From assembly GCF_000801105.2 (NCBI RefSeq), contig NC_079515.1, forward strand, positions 1,054,001-1,118,000: a DNA stretch of 64,000 nucleotides, given 5' to 3'. The notes under the pieces are model-generated. The model did not search any database. It saw nothing but the letters and a program-made list of their open reading frames with translations, and was not told where the DNA came from. This document shows positions 44,316 through 57,128 of the stretch, piece after piece (the stretch's first letter is position 1; every line of letters starts with the position of its first letter). Origin of the DNA: Raphanus sativus (Eukaryota > Streptophyta > Magnoliopsida > Brassicales > Brassicaceae). Position numbers and translations under genes: made by a program.

Positions 44316-46668
44316 ATTTTGTTTTTTTTTTTGGTGTTATACCACCCAATTTTCCAAGTTAATAAAAGTTCTTCAATTTGTTTATCTAGAATTTCGTTTT
44401 CTGGATATGCATAGGTTTTGTCCTCGAAATATTGAGTGAATATTCAATACTTGTAAACTTTCACTTGATGTTTACAAGGTTAGATCTAGTGGCAGAATTT
44501 GGATTTACAAAAAAAAAAAAAGATTTTTGTCTTCACTATTGGTTATATTAAGATCTTGCTTCGAGTTGTTAACTAAGGTTTGTGTTCCGGAGAGCAGGAA
44601 TCGACAAGAATAGATTTTCTGACGAACCCAGCTGTGTTATGCTCTTCCATTTTTTTTTTCTTTATATAACAAAGTATAATGTATTGACAATGCCAATTCT
44701 GAATTCCGTTTACAATTAAAACACACTAATTAAAGCGTTGTGTTAATTCCTTTACGACCAACGATAATCTTATACCAATTATTTGCATAGCCCATGTTCA
44801 TTAGAAGATATATGTGAGCCATCTTGTTAAGATATTTTTTTCAATATGTATATTTTTATTTTATATGGTTGTGTAGGTTGATATGCATTTGAGCTAATTA
44901 ATTACTTGTTTTGCTGAGAATTTGCTATTAGTTTTAACGTGTGGCTTACAGTGTTAAAGTTTCATAGTAGAAATGAGATTCACATATAGTATAAAATATA
45001 AAATTCATTAATTTTATACCAGATTGTATTATGGCTTAGAATTTGTATAATCAGTTTCTTTGAGAAACTGTAATCCGTATTAGTTTCTAATTATCTAATC
45101 TATTAAAAGTAAAGTACAAATTTAAAATAACCCAGATTTTTCCTAAAGAATTACAAGTGAATGTCATTTTCTTTTTTTACTCTTAATCATAAATAATTTT
45201 AATAAATAAAATTACAAAATACATAATAGATATTGTTTCTTTAAAATATCATATGTGTTACACCAGGTTACCTAATATTTAACTAACATAAAAGATTGAA
45301 ATCTTTCATTTCCTAAACAAATATAAATCATAAAAACAAAAATCTGCAACAAAATTATGTTGTAGGAGTATGTTTTCCAAGATTTTAATGTTTGGTAAAT
45401 AATACTTACTTTAATTTTGGGGTGATTTTCTGATTTTTATAATATGAGTCGGTTTGAAATGTATATTTTTCAAAATATTGATTCGAATACGAATTAAAAA
45501 TGTTAAATTATTTATCAAAGTATTTAGAAGTGTGTCTTTAATATTTTCATTCAACTAAGTAATAAACAGACGTGTTATTATTAAAAAAAGTTGAAAAAAA
45601 TTATTTTCAATTCATATGGAATATGGAGATTAAAAAAAATGAAAACATGAAATATGAACAAATATTTAGAAACAACATTGTGATACATCTTTCTTCTATG
45701 GTTTTGGTATTTATGATATTTTATCTAAAATTCTTTTCTTTTCGATTGAGTAGTTTAAATATGTAAACATAACAAAAGAATTTTGAAATTAAATTTAAAA
45801 ATAGTAGTATCAGTAAGAAACATAAAATAGATATCTTAAAATGAGAAACTCTAATGTGATATTGATCAATAAACCCCAAATTTCTGTTTTTGAAGTTAAT
45901 AAAAGGAGAACAAAACATAAAAGATTAGATTGTACAATTAATATTCGACATTTTTTTAAATAAGACGTATCATTTGATGTAAAATGTATCGTTTAGAGAG
46001 GTGCTTGATGTATCACTAATGGGTATCGTTCACCAGCGAACTAGAGGAGTTTGAATCTGTTTTGAAATAAGGTTAAGTATAAATCAATAAGTTTTGAAAT
46101 AAGGAGAACTAGCTGCGATGGACTAATCAAGACATCATTGCCATGGCTCGACTCGTTGATAAAACACACAAAGAGTATAAATATCGACAACAAGTACACC
46201 GTACTTAACAAATGGTACACTCTTATTTTAGTGATAGCTCAAGCCAAAAGATCTACTTAGTAGATGCAATCTTGTAGAACATTAATTAAATGTATTAACT
46301 GGAAAGTGTTCAACGCAACTAGTAGACTTCGATTGTTTTTCTACTTCCAATAAAATTCATTACTCTGCACACGAACTAGCTTGATGATCCCTAGACACAA
46401 AATTTATTGTAAAAGAAATACTTATTTTCCATCTAAATCACAAAAAAACTGATACAAATCCTAAATCTCTTCGTTTCAGAAGAGCTTTTGACTTCATTTA
46501 GTATTTTATTTAATTAAATTACAAAACTAAGAGACAACAGAAGAAACTTTTATTACACGATAGATTCATAAAGAAAAGGAAAAAAATGGATGGACCGCAG
46601 CCATAGAGACTAAGGTAGAATAACAAGGCATCTGTTGAATCACCACATAACACAAGAGTAAAGCCAGT
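44316..46668. other. AT-rich spacer
   Basis: I see no gene, RNA or terminal repeats. The last few hundred bases would be the 3' region of the WOX11 gene if the terminal exon at 46669-46686 is right. Confidence 0.4.
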
Positions 46669-46686
46669 TCATGTCGGTCTTGGAAC
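46669..46686 (-). CDS. WOX11: Probable 18-nt last exon of WOX11
   Basis: On the minus strand, CGACAG|GTTCCAAGACCGACATGA encodes V-P-R-P-T-stop. WOX11/12 proteins end YFLVPRQT (from memory), and the preceding exon (48034-48209 or its twin at 50068-50243) ends YFL at a phase-0 GT donor (TTCCTG|GTAATG). The join gives YFLVPRPT. The intron would be about 1.35 kb and contains the GA microsatellite. The exon is tiny, so the call rests on phase and ending. Confidence 0.6.
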   Translation of the reverse strand, partial: VPRPT

Positions 46687-47883
46687 CTGTCGATAACAAA
46701 ATCAAAACAACAAATAACAAAAATAAAACGATCTTTTAAAAAGGAAAATATAAAAGCAGATTAATTGATGTAAGATCTCTTTAGGATTCCAAGAAATTCG
46801 AATTATTTCAAGGAAAGAAAGAGAGAAACAGATGAACCCTAATGCCAAATCAGCTTTTCAGACTTCAGAGAACCATGAGAAGATAGAGAGTGTATGTGTG
46901 AGAGAGGAATAGATTTCCCATTTGCCAATGAACTCAATAAAATAATTCAAATCGCCATTATATACTGTTAAAGTTTACCCCAAGACAAGTAATTGTACTT
47001 TTAGAAGAAAACAACAAATTAATAATGAAGTTTGGATTTAGAAAGGGACTTAAAACAACAATATATATGAGACATATGTCACTCAACTCACAACAATCCA
47101 TTTCAAGTGACAAATACATGAAATTTAACAATATAGGATATTTAATTTCATAAACAGTTGTACACATAATTAAATATTAACTGTAGATTTCATTTCCTTT
47201 TTTATTTAGCAGAAATAGTGAACATACACACATTTGACATTATAAGTGCTGCGAAAACAAAATAATTCTCCTTCTATTCTGAAAAGATATATGTTTAGAA
47301 AAAAGTTGCTTCAAATAGATATTTTTTTACATTTTCATTACATTAATTAATAGTATATTATAAACTTCAAAATAGATTCATGTTTATTAAATTTATTGGT
47401 TAAAAGTTATGGATAATAGTTAATTACGAAAAATTATATATTGGAAACTAAAATTTATATTTTTTAATAAATGTGAAAAATCTAAAATATACATATTTAC
47501 TGAAACCACATTTTATAAAAATAGTGATTCTTTTACATGGTTATGCAAATATATCATCTCATTTTTTTCAGTCAAATGTGAACAAAAGATTCATTAATAA
47601 AAAAAACTCATTAACTTTTTTAATTCAATGTGAAAAACCTCGTCACAAATATTCAGTTACATAAACTGTCTTAAAGAAAGATATCATTTACTGTACAAAC
47701 CGACACTCAACAAATAGCATTATACTGTATTATGTTTCTATCTTACGAAAGAATTTATATTACTTTGTTATGATGATTAGAATATATTGTAGAAGACAAT
47801 TTAAGACTTTACCCCAATTGGGCTCCATCTCATGTCCTATTTTCAACATATCTATCTATCTATTATATATATATATATATATG

Positions 47884-48008
<125 letters not shown>

Positions 48009-48033
48009 ATATATATGAGATTTGAACCATTAC

Positions 48034-49413
48034 CAGGAAATAAGCTTCACCATGTTGTAAGCTATGCATTCAAAAACCCAAACTGATCAGTAGGAAGAGA
48101 AACACCTGAGGAATTCACCAAAACCAATCTTCTCCAAATGTTGCTTTCATATCAATACCTCCGCTCGTCACTTCTGTTGGAACTCCGTTTATAAACACCA
48201 TTATAGACCCTGAATTTCAAAATATATCTAATAATATGTAAAACATCAGCTTATTGCCTATCAAGATCGAGATTAGGCAATATTGGAGGAGCAATTAACC
48301 TAATAGTCCAAGAAGGCGGTTCTTTGGGTGAAACTCATCTGAAATTTGATTCCCTCCCCCTCTTTAAAATAGCTTTTATAGTAAAATTATGAGATCTAGA
48401 GAGTTTTTTGCTATCTAGAAGAACAGAAAATAACTTCAGGTATATAAGAAAAAAATAGACAATAGAACTTGCTCCCAAATACAAAATGTTAGGTAGTATC
48501 GGAAATATAATTAACAAAAGCTACTTATCAATTAAATTACCACATAAAAATCGGTTATTTGGTTGAAACCCACCCAGAATTGTTTTCTCCTACGTTTAAA
48601 CAGCTTTACAATTTTAAAATGTTACTTTAATAGTCTTTCTGGGGAAAGAAAGAGGGTTTAGAGGAGAAAGCACTTCAGTTTACAAAGAAAAAAAAGAGGC
48701 ATGCAAATTATTCATTTTGTTTACCTTGTTGGTAGTGATAATTGGAGCTTTGATCAGATGGGCACAAAATCGATTCGACATTTGAGCTATGATAATTATA
48801 GTGATGCTGATTAGCTCATGGTAACCATTTGACCAGACATTGTTAAGAGATTCTCCATGCCATTATTGCTATGATCATCACATCCAGCGCCATAAGAAGA
48901 GCTAGCTGAAGAAGTGGAAGAGGAGCTTTAACAGGAAGGAGGATATAAGAAGAAAGAAATACAAAGAAAGAAGGAAGGAACTTGAAAATGACCACCAAAT
49001 AAGTAATTAGAAGTGCTACAACCTCCAAACCCAAATCACTTCCACTATGTTCTGGCAAGTTGTTGCTCACCATCATGGTCTGGTCACAAGTGTTGGTGAC
49101 TGTGGCCGCTTCTGCTGCTGCAGCCTGGAGTTGCCGCTGCCTTCGGCGAGATCTTGACCGCCGGTTTTGAAACCAGTAGAAGACATTTGCATCTCCCACC
49201 TTTCCGAATTTCTCCAGCATCTTTCGTATCCTTACCGTCTCTTCTTTGGGAGGGTTAACCATAACACTGTTGAAGATTGACTCAAGTATGAGTATTTGTT
49301 CCGGCTTAGGTGACCATCGTGAGCGAACTGTTTCGTTTGAGGTGGACCGGAAGCGGAGGAAGAAGGAGAGTGGCTATGGCCGGTTGTGCTATGTGGTTTT
49401 TTTCTTTGTCCAT
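48034..49413 (-). pseudogene. Extra WOX11 copy with frame errors (probable assembly duplicate)
   Basis: This segment repeats 50068-51453 almost exactly, including flanks from the GA tract to AAGCTCAAAAA just before the gap. It differs mostly by single-base insertions or deletions: one base missing in the Ser-rich N terminus (GTGGACCGG versus GTGGAACCGG), one in the variable region (GGTGGTCATTTTC versus GGTGGGTCATTTC), and an added T in the last-but-one exon. These break the frame several times. The homeobox itself (49.1-49.3 kb) is intact. The pattern suits an unmerged contig overlap or a poorly polished haplotype better than a real tandem gene. Confidence 0.7.
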
Positions 49414-49904
49414 TGTTTTCAAAAAAAAAATTGAAATTGTTTAGTTGATTCTTTTTTTTTTGTTGTTGCGTAATAAAAGAGAGAAAATGTTTTGTATGTT
49501 TATGACTTTGTGAGGTGTTTGACTATGTGTAAACCCATGAATTTATAGGAGGGAAGATTTCTTAAAATAATAGTTATATTTTTTTCCTTGTTTACTAAGT
49601 TACAATGTGGTTTTATCTTTATCTTTTAGAGGTTTTTGTTTAGAATATTACTTGAAATGTGTTTTTTACATATATTATGTTTTGCTATACCGCTAGGTGT
49701 ACAAATATTAGACTATAAGTGTTAACGCGTACTTGGAGTAGATCTGCTTTGCAGGTGAAGATATAGCAAATATGCAAATCATATTTGAGCTTGGTCAGTA
49801 TGGAATAGTCGTAGAATGTGTACAAAAGGTTTACAGTATTCCGTTTCCGTGTTGATTTGCATGGGCCAATTAAATTCACTATATGCATGTTCCAAGCTCA
49901 AAAA

Positions 49905-50004
49905 NNNNNNNNNNNNNNNNNNNNNNNNNNNNNNNNNNNNNNNNNNNNNNNNNNNNNNNNNNNNNNNNNNNNNNNNNNNNNNNNNNNNNNNNNNNNNNNN
50001 NNNN
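49905..50004. other. Assembly gap (100 N)
   Basis: Exactly 100 N separate the two WOX11 segments. The left contig ends at a point that matches 51942 in the right contig, and the right contig begins inside the GA tract that the left contig holds at 47886-48008, so the contig ends overlap by about 2 kb. Confidence 0.99.
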
Positions 50005-50046
<42 letters not shown>

Positions 50047-50067
50047 ATATGAGATTTGAACCATTAC

Positions 50068-51453
50068 CAGGAAATAAGCTTCACCATGTTGTAAGCTATG
50101 CATCAAAAACCCAAACTGATCAGTAGGAAGAGAAACACCTGAGGAATTCACCAAAACCAAATCTTCTCCAAATGTTGCTTTCATATCAATACCTCCGCTC
50201 GTCACTTCTGTTGGAACTCCGTTTATAAACACCATTATAGACCCTGAATTTCAAAATATATCTAATAATATGTAAAACATCAGCTTATTGCCTATCAAGA
50301 TCGAGATTAGGCAATATTGGAGGAGCAATTAACCTAATAGTCCAAGAAGGCGGTTCTTTGGGTGAAACTCATCTGAAATTTGATTCCCTCCCCCTCTTTA
50401 AAATAGCTTTTATAGTAAAATTATGAGATCTAGAGAGTTTTTTGCTATCTAGAAGAACAGAAAATAACTTCAGGTATATAAGAAAAAAATAGACAATAGA
50501 ACTTGCTCCCAAATACAAAATGTTAGGTAGTATCGGAAATATAATTAACAAAAGCTACTTATCAATTAAATTACCACATAAAAATCGGTTATTTGGTTGA
50601 AACCCACCCAGAATTGTTTTCTCCTACGTTTAAAACAGCTTTACAATTTTAAAATGTTACTTTAATAGTCTTTCTGGGGAAAGAAAGAGGGTTTAGAGGA
50701 GAAAGCACTTCAGTTTACAAAGAAAAAAAAGAGGCATGCAAATTATTCATTTTGTTTACCTTGTTGGTAGTGATAATTGGAGCTTTGATCAGATGGGCAC
50801 AAAATCGATTCGACATTTGAGCTATGATAATTATAGTGATGCTGATTAGCTTCATGGTAACCCATTTGACCAGACATTGTTAAGAGATTCTCCATGCCAT
50901 TATTGCTATGATCATCACATCCAGCGCCATAAGAAGAGCTAGCTGAAGAAGTGGAAGAGGAGCTTTAACAGGAAGGAGGATATAAGAAGAAAGAAATACA
51001 AAGAAAGAAGGAAGGAACTTGAAATGACCCACCAAATAAGTAATTAGAAGTGCTACAACCTCCAAACCCCAAATCACTTCCACTATGTTCTGGCAAGTTG
51101 TTGCTCACCATCATGGTCTGGTCACAAGTGTTGGTGACTGTGGCCGCTTCTGCTGCTGCAGCCTGGAGTTGCCGCTGCCTTCGGCGAGATCTTGACCGCC
51201 GGTTTTGAAACCAGTAGAAGACATTTGCATCTCCCACCTTTCCGAATTTCTCCAGCATCTTTCGTATCCTTACCGTCTCTTCTTTGGGAGGGTTAACCAT
51301 ACCACTGTTGAAGATTGACTCAAGTATGAGTATTTGTTCCGGCTTAGGTGACCATCGTGAGCGAACTGTTTCGTTTGAGGTGGAACCGGAAGCGGAGGAA
51401 GAAGGAGAGTGGCTATGGCCGGTTGTGCTATGTGGTTTTTGTTCTTTGTCCAT
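50068..51453 (-). CDS. WOX11: WUSCHEL-related homeobox protein, WOX11 type
   Basis: The first block is 51453-50760 and the next exon 50243-50068; the last exon is probably 46686-46669. A Ser-rich N terminus ([15 protein letters not shown]) leads to a WUS-type homeodomain: [40 protein letters not shown] and [20 protein letters not shown]. The C terminus has [20 protein letters not shown] and [16 protein letters not shown], specific to WOX11/12. In Arabidopsis WOX11 drives root founder-cell and crown-root formation. The neighbour EDA5 supports WOX11 (At3g03660). An in-frame TAA occurs at 50965-50967. Splicing a 66-nt GT-AG segment (51028-50963) would remove it and give about 273 aa, close to the 268 aa I recall for WOX11; otherwise the protein is cut off after the homeodomain. 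Confidence 0.8.
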
Positions 51454-52152
51454 TGTTTTCAAAAAAAAAATTGAAATTGTTTAGTTGATTCTTTTTTTTT
51501 TGTTGCTTATGCGTAATAAAAGAGAGGAAAATGTTTTTGTATGTTTATGACTTTGTGAGGTGTTGACTATGTGTAAACCCATGAATTTATAGGAGGAAGA
51601 TTTCTAAAATAATAGTATATTTTTTTCCTTGTTTACTAAGTTACATGTGGTTTTATCTTTATCTTTTAGAGGTTTTTGTTAGAATATACTTGAAATGTGT
51701 TTTTAACATATATTATGTTTTGCTATACCGCTAGGTGTACAAATATTAGACTATAAGTGTTAACGCGTACTTGGAGTAGAATCTGCTTTGCAGGTGAAGA
51801 TATAGCAAATATGCAAATCACATTTGAGCTTGGTCAGTATGGATAGTCGTAGAATGTGTACAAAAGGTTTACAGTATTCCGTTTCCGTGTTGATTTGCAT
51901 GGGCAATTAAATTCACTATATGCATGTTCCAAGCTCAAAAATATCAAATTTGCGGTAATGGTACCTTAAAAGGTTAGCTATGGATTATCATTTTTAATCT
52001 AGTCTAACAAACAACAACAAAAATGCACTTGCAAACAAGTTCAGTCTAGTTATTTGAATGCAGTTGTGTCAGACGGGTTAGGCCGGTTCTGCTCAATCGG
52101 AATCCAGCTCCATGTGAAATTTAATAGTCGGTTGATGCAAATCTTTAGTGAT
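51454..52152. other. WOX11 upstream region
   Basis: Leader and promoter of WOX11. The stretch to 51942 is the part duplicated left of the gap; unique sequence follows. No other coding signal is visible. Confidence 0.45.
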
Positions 52153-52155
52153 TTA

Positions 52156-52962
52156 GGCTTTGATTGGTGACATGAGTTAGAGTTGATTAAGTTTGATTTA
52201 AGAGTATAACTCAAAAATGTTACCAATCATGAGTTAGTTTTAATGTTCTGACTTAATGCTTGAGTTAGAATGTGTTATTATTGAGTTACAATTTTGACTT
52301 ACCCCTTTGAAAAAAATGATAACTCAACTCTTAATTCAACATCAAACAAAATTCAATGTATTAGAAGTTGAGTTAATAATTTTTTGTGTTAAGTTAGTTA
52401 TCCTACGTTTATTTTAGTTTTTAACAATTTAAATTTTTTTAAATGCACCCACTATCTCACGTTAAGATGTTGGAATTCATAAAATGTTTTCAAAAAAACC
52501 TAAATTCCTATTTACTCACTAGTCAAAAGATGTTTATAAGCAATTATTTCTATTTGAATTAGTAAAACAAAAATGTTCATATTATTTTAGTTGCTAATTC
52601 TGTTTAATGGCTAAAATTTTACAAACATAAAATATTATATATAAATATATAGGTACTTTTAGAATATACACAAAGTATATTTCCTTCATTTTTTAATATA
52701 ATATATTTTGTAAATTATTTTATCAAATTTATAATAAACATTCTTATTATTGTATTCATTATTTTTAAAATTAAACATACTACAATTTATACATCAAAAA
52801 TGTTACCAGTCAAAAATTTTAAAATTATAGTAACTCATATTTTTACTGCGAACTCACTACATAAATCTACAGTTTATACCACATAATTTTTACTGCGACT
52901 TACATCAGATCGTAACTTTTATTGTAACTCAACTCTAATTCAACATATCACCAATCGGAGCC
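52156..52962. mobile_element. PIF/Harbinger-type MITE (Tourist-like)
   Basis: Ends GGCTTTGATTGGTGACATGA and, inverted, GGCTCCGATTGGTGATATGT are flanked by TTA on both sides (52153-52155, 52963-52965). A 3-bp TTA target is typical of PIF/Harbinger. It is 807 bp and AT-rich, with internal copies of AACTCAA/TTGAGTT, and has no transposase. Confidence 0.8.
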
Positions 52963-53301
52963 TTAATACTTTAATGTCGGCTAAGTCCGTCCTAAAATCG
53001 GAGGTTTTATAAATATGGACTTAACTAACACAAATATACTAAATGATTACAGTTTTCCCTACAGTAATAATAACTGGCGACAATAAAAATGGATACCAGA
53101 CTACATGATAAATCTAGACTCTAAATATATTAGTATTACATTAATGGATTTCCGATGAACCTCTCATTATTATATTTTTATTTCGGAAAGGTAGGAAAAG
53201 ATTAAATAAGAAATTATGAAACGTTTGTGAGAAACTTATATAACATGTATCTGTATATAATAGTTTGAACTTTTTAAATATGAAATTTTAGTTATATATT
53301 T

Positions 53302-54109
53302 TGTAACATTCCGGTTCGTGGTATATGAAAAATGCTTAAGAAAATTGATTTGATACTACGTCACAAAAATTGATTTACATTTTCAATCATACATCCTTGA
53401 GCTAGAATTAGTAGAAGACGAATGATCTATTAGGAAATGATTCACGATGCTATGCAAATAAGGTCAAAGTACGGAGGAAGACGGGGGAAGAAAAAGGTAA
53501 TGTGATGATTTAAAAATCAGTAAACAATGATTTGGAGTCTTCGAAAAAACTAACGGATCGATCATCGGATGGAATAGAACCCACAGACCGAGAAAGTGGA
53601 TGTGGTGGTCCATTAGGCGTGGTGGTCCATTAGTCGTGGGCGGTCGGGGAATTACAAGTGGTATCAAAGCTGGTTAGCCATCTCAGTTCTGACCCGAAAA
53701 ACGTCTTGAGACTTGTCGTGGGATGCAAAAAGAACATTGCATTCTTTGAGAGGGAGTGAATTGTAACATCCCGATTTGTGGTATATGAAAAGGCTTAAGA
53801 GAATTGATTTGGCTACCTATGTCACCAAAGTTGACTTACATTTTTCGTCACATATCTATTTATAATTCCGGATCAGTAGCGTGTTTGAACTAAAGTAGTG
53901 AAATGATAGATGACCTATCGGAAAGTGATTCGCTATACCATACAACTAAGGCCGAAACACAGAAAAATGTCGGGTGGTGATTGTAAAGTCAGTAAAAAAT
54001 AATTTTGAATCTTTAAAAGAATTAACAAACTGACCTTTAGACGGGATAGAGTCCATGGACCGAAAAAGACATTAATAGCCCATTAACCGTGAACAACCGA
54101 GACGTTACA
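53302..54109 (+). mobile_element. TRIM-type LTR retrotransposon, complete
   Basis: The two LTRs are 53302-53656 and 53762-54109, both starting TGTAACAT and ending TTACA, with clear similarity but many differences. Just after the left LTR is TGGTATCAAAGC (53659-53670), a primer-binding site for initiator Met tRNA. A purine-rich tract, GAGAGGGAGTGAA (about 53748-53760), precedes the right LTR. The internal region is only about 105 bp and non-coding. A perfect 5-bp duplication TATTT flanks the element (53297-53301, 54110-54114). This is the definition of a terminal-repeat retrotransposon in miniature. Confidence 0.92.
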
Positions 54110-54114
54110 TATTT

Positions 54115-56420
54115 ATCAGTAAATATACTATTATGTTAATATAGCGATTCCAAACACACACACACGTTACATATTTATATATATATATATATATTACATA
54201 AAGATAATCGTTTGAAGATGTTTATTTGTTTCAAAAGATAATAGTTTTGTGCGTTAAATACAATTTTAGTTTTCATTTATTTTATCCGTATAAATTAAGA
54301 CAATTACTACTTATAATAACTTGTTTTGTAATTAATGTATTAGAATAAAGTCTTTTGGTATTATAATTTTATCATTAAAGTCATGAAAACTTTAAACTTA
54401 TAATTTTTCTGAAGACGGAGGGAGAGTTTGTAATGTGGAAATATGGAGATACAAATTAATTGAACTGTCCACCTGAAAATAATTAATCAAGGATGCCCTC
54501 GGTTATGATTGTCCCTCTTTCGGCAGTATAAATCATCAGAGATATAAATATTAAGCTAATATTCTTTGTTTTTGTGAAGCAATAATTCGGATAGCTTAAC
54601 AATCGGGTTCTATGAATACATAATCCCGACATATGTTTGTACAATGGTTTCGGGTCAAAATTAAAAAAAAAAACATTCAATTTTATAATAACGTCTCCCA
54701 AACATGTACCTCGCAAAATTGAAATATGCTGCTTCTTTAGTAAAATCGTTTGAATCCTGATAAAAGTATTGGAATTCTTAAATTTCTTTAATTAGCATTG
54801 TAGATATTTCCTCAGAACCAACCACTTCCATATCATTTACCTAGTTCACTAGTTTGTATTTTCTTCGTGAATTAGACTATTTTGGCGTCATGCAACAGAG
54901 ACGTCTAAAAAGTTTTTTTGCCACTTCCACGAAAGAAATCAAAACGTTTTTCTTTGTCACTAAGATTTCAAAACTTTTGAGTTTTGAAAATGAGTAAATT
55001 CTTTGTAGGGATAGTTTCCTAAGAAGAGTTTTTTTTAACGTTTGTAATTCAAAAAGTTCTTACAACATTTAGCCAAACTGGCTAGTAATAAAATGAATAT
55101 TTTAAGTTACATAATAAGTAAGTCATAAATTTGATTTTTCGTCAACTTGATAAAATTAAATATTGAAAAACCAGCTGAGACCGTAGTCCTGATAATAATA
55201 TTTAAAAATAATAATTATAAAACTTTTATGATGATGGTATACTATTCTCTTAGATTATTTTGAATATTGTTTATAGCATGATATCTAAATTTCTCTACAT
55301 ACATAAAGTGTAGTATATTAACTGAACTAAAATATTCAATTTAGTACTGTGTCAGAAAAATAGATGTATTTAGTCAGAATTTTATAGCATCTTTATCAAA
55401 AGTATTTCAATTGTATTTAACCTATTTTATTTCAATATTGACTGAACTAATTATTTAACAAAGAATAATATACGTACTAATTAAGAAGGACGATCCAAAC
55501 CGAAGGTCAAGAAGGAACCGTGCAATTATTTATCACACGCATGACATTAGGGAAACATGGCTTACAGTGGGTAGCCACTCAATTTTATTTTGTACGTGCA
55601 AATTAAGACTTTAATTTCTAATGGGCACTCCATACTTTCTATTAGATTTGACAGTTAACATGTGATTGTGCTATTCCTGTAATTTATATTTATTATCATG
55701 TTTTTTTCTTTTTGCTTAAATTTGGTGCAATTTTTTCTTTTATTTTATTGTTATGTTGGTTTTATTCCTATGATAGCCCTGGATTGTCATTTTATTTTGG
55801 TGCACGGATAATATGTTTTTGGAAATATCAGACTTTGGTCAAGATTCATGACTCCAGCAAAAAATATTAATAAATATTTAATCCATTTCTAAATAAAAAT
55901 TTATTGTTTTGTTTCGCAAATATTGAGAAAATATATTAAATATTGATTATGTCATTTTGTGTTTAGCTATTTTCATAAGTTTAAAGCAAGAATATTTGAA
56001 TAATTAAAATTATTTTGGATTTACAATATACAATTATTAATTACTAAAAATTCCATAAAAGTATAAAGTAACACGTTTAAAACTTAATTTCATTTTAAAA
56101 CATTTATATTTTAGAGAGATAGAAAGTATATGTTTGTCATAGTTGATCGAAGATGTATAATGATATAAAATGATGAGAAATAGATATTTAGTTTCTCAAG
56201 GTCGCCTTGGTTTTGTGACAGATTTTTGATCAAGTCTCTAAATATAAAAATGAGAGAATTTAATACTAATTTCATTTTCTTCTTCACAGAGTCGAGGCAT
56301 TAAGAGCAATCCAATAAAGAATTCTCATAAAAAGTTTTAAAAGGGAAGATAAAAGGAAAGTGGAAAAGGTGGATAAAAGAAAGATTTAAAGAAAAAAAAA
56401 GTGTATTTCTCTTACAAAAC
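54115..56420. other. AT-rich spacer
   Basis: Only short microsatellites (CA at about 54153-54164, TA at about 54176-54195) and AT-rich DNA. No gene is visible. Confidence 0.45.
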
Positions 56421-56423
56421 TTA

Positions 56424-57125
56424 GAGCATCTCCAAAAGCACTCTCTATTTTAGAGTTTACAAAACTTTAAATTTGAAGTTTTAATGTGTTTTTCTCTAAA
56501 AGAAAAACTTCAAACCTAACTTCAAAATTATTTATATTTTACACTATGATCCCTATATTTGTTATAATTAATATAAATCCATAAAACTTATAAATAACTA
56601 GCACATATATAAAAATATCACATTAATATTAATTAATAAAATGTTACAGTAAATATATAAATTATAAATATAAATATATAACTAAATATTAAACTACAAT
56701 AAAAAACACTATATTTTGAAGCTTGAAAAACTTCATATTTGAAGTTTAAAAATGTTTTTAAACTTCATATTTGAAGTCTAAAGATGTTTTTAAACCTTAA
56801 AACTTTTTATTTTAAATTTTATATGTAGTTTTATGTGTAAAACTAAAATTTATAAAAAAATAAGAAATATTATATGATATGATTTTTTAAAGATTAAAGT
56901 GATAAACAACAAAATATTTAAAAATCATAAAATGTAATATGTAATTGTAATTAAGGACCAAAATGCAAATAAAAATGTGAAACTTCAAATTTGAAGTTTT
57001 GAGTTGTGACACTCTATATTTGAAGTTTCACTATTAAAAACTTCAAATTTGAAGTTTTAAAGTTTCTTTTTGGAGAACAAAAAACTTTAAATATGAAGTT
57101 ATAGAGTGTCTTTTGGAGATGCTTT
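56424..57125. mobile_element. PIF/Harbinger-type MITE with AACTTCAAATTTGAAGTT units
   Basis: The left end is GAGCATCTCCAAAAGCACTC and the right end its inverted match, GAGTGTCTTTTGGAGATGCT. TTA flanks both ends (56421-56423, 57126-57128). The interior repeats the palindrome-rich unit CTTCAAATTTGAAGTTT and variants. It is 702 bp with no transposase. The terminus is shared with the gene-carrying element at 61707-63695. Confidence 0.85.
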
Positions 57126-57128
57126 TAG

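Noticed and set aside
43435..44439. Several open frames over the GGGTCGG array
   Set aside because: Both strands are open because of the repeat; no conserved protein.
48034..51453. Genuine tandem duplication of WOX11
   Set aside because: The copy boundaries coincide with a scaffold gap and a microsatellite, and the left copy differs mainly by indels; contig overlap explains this better.
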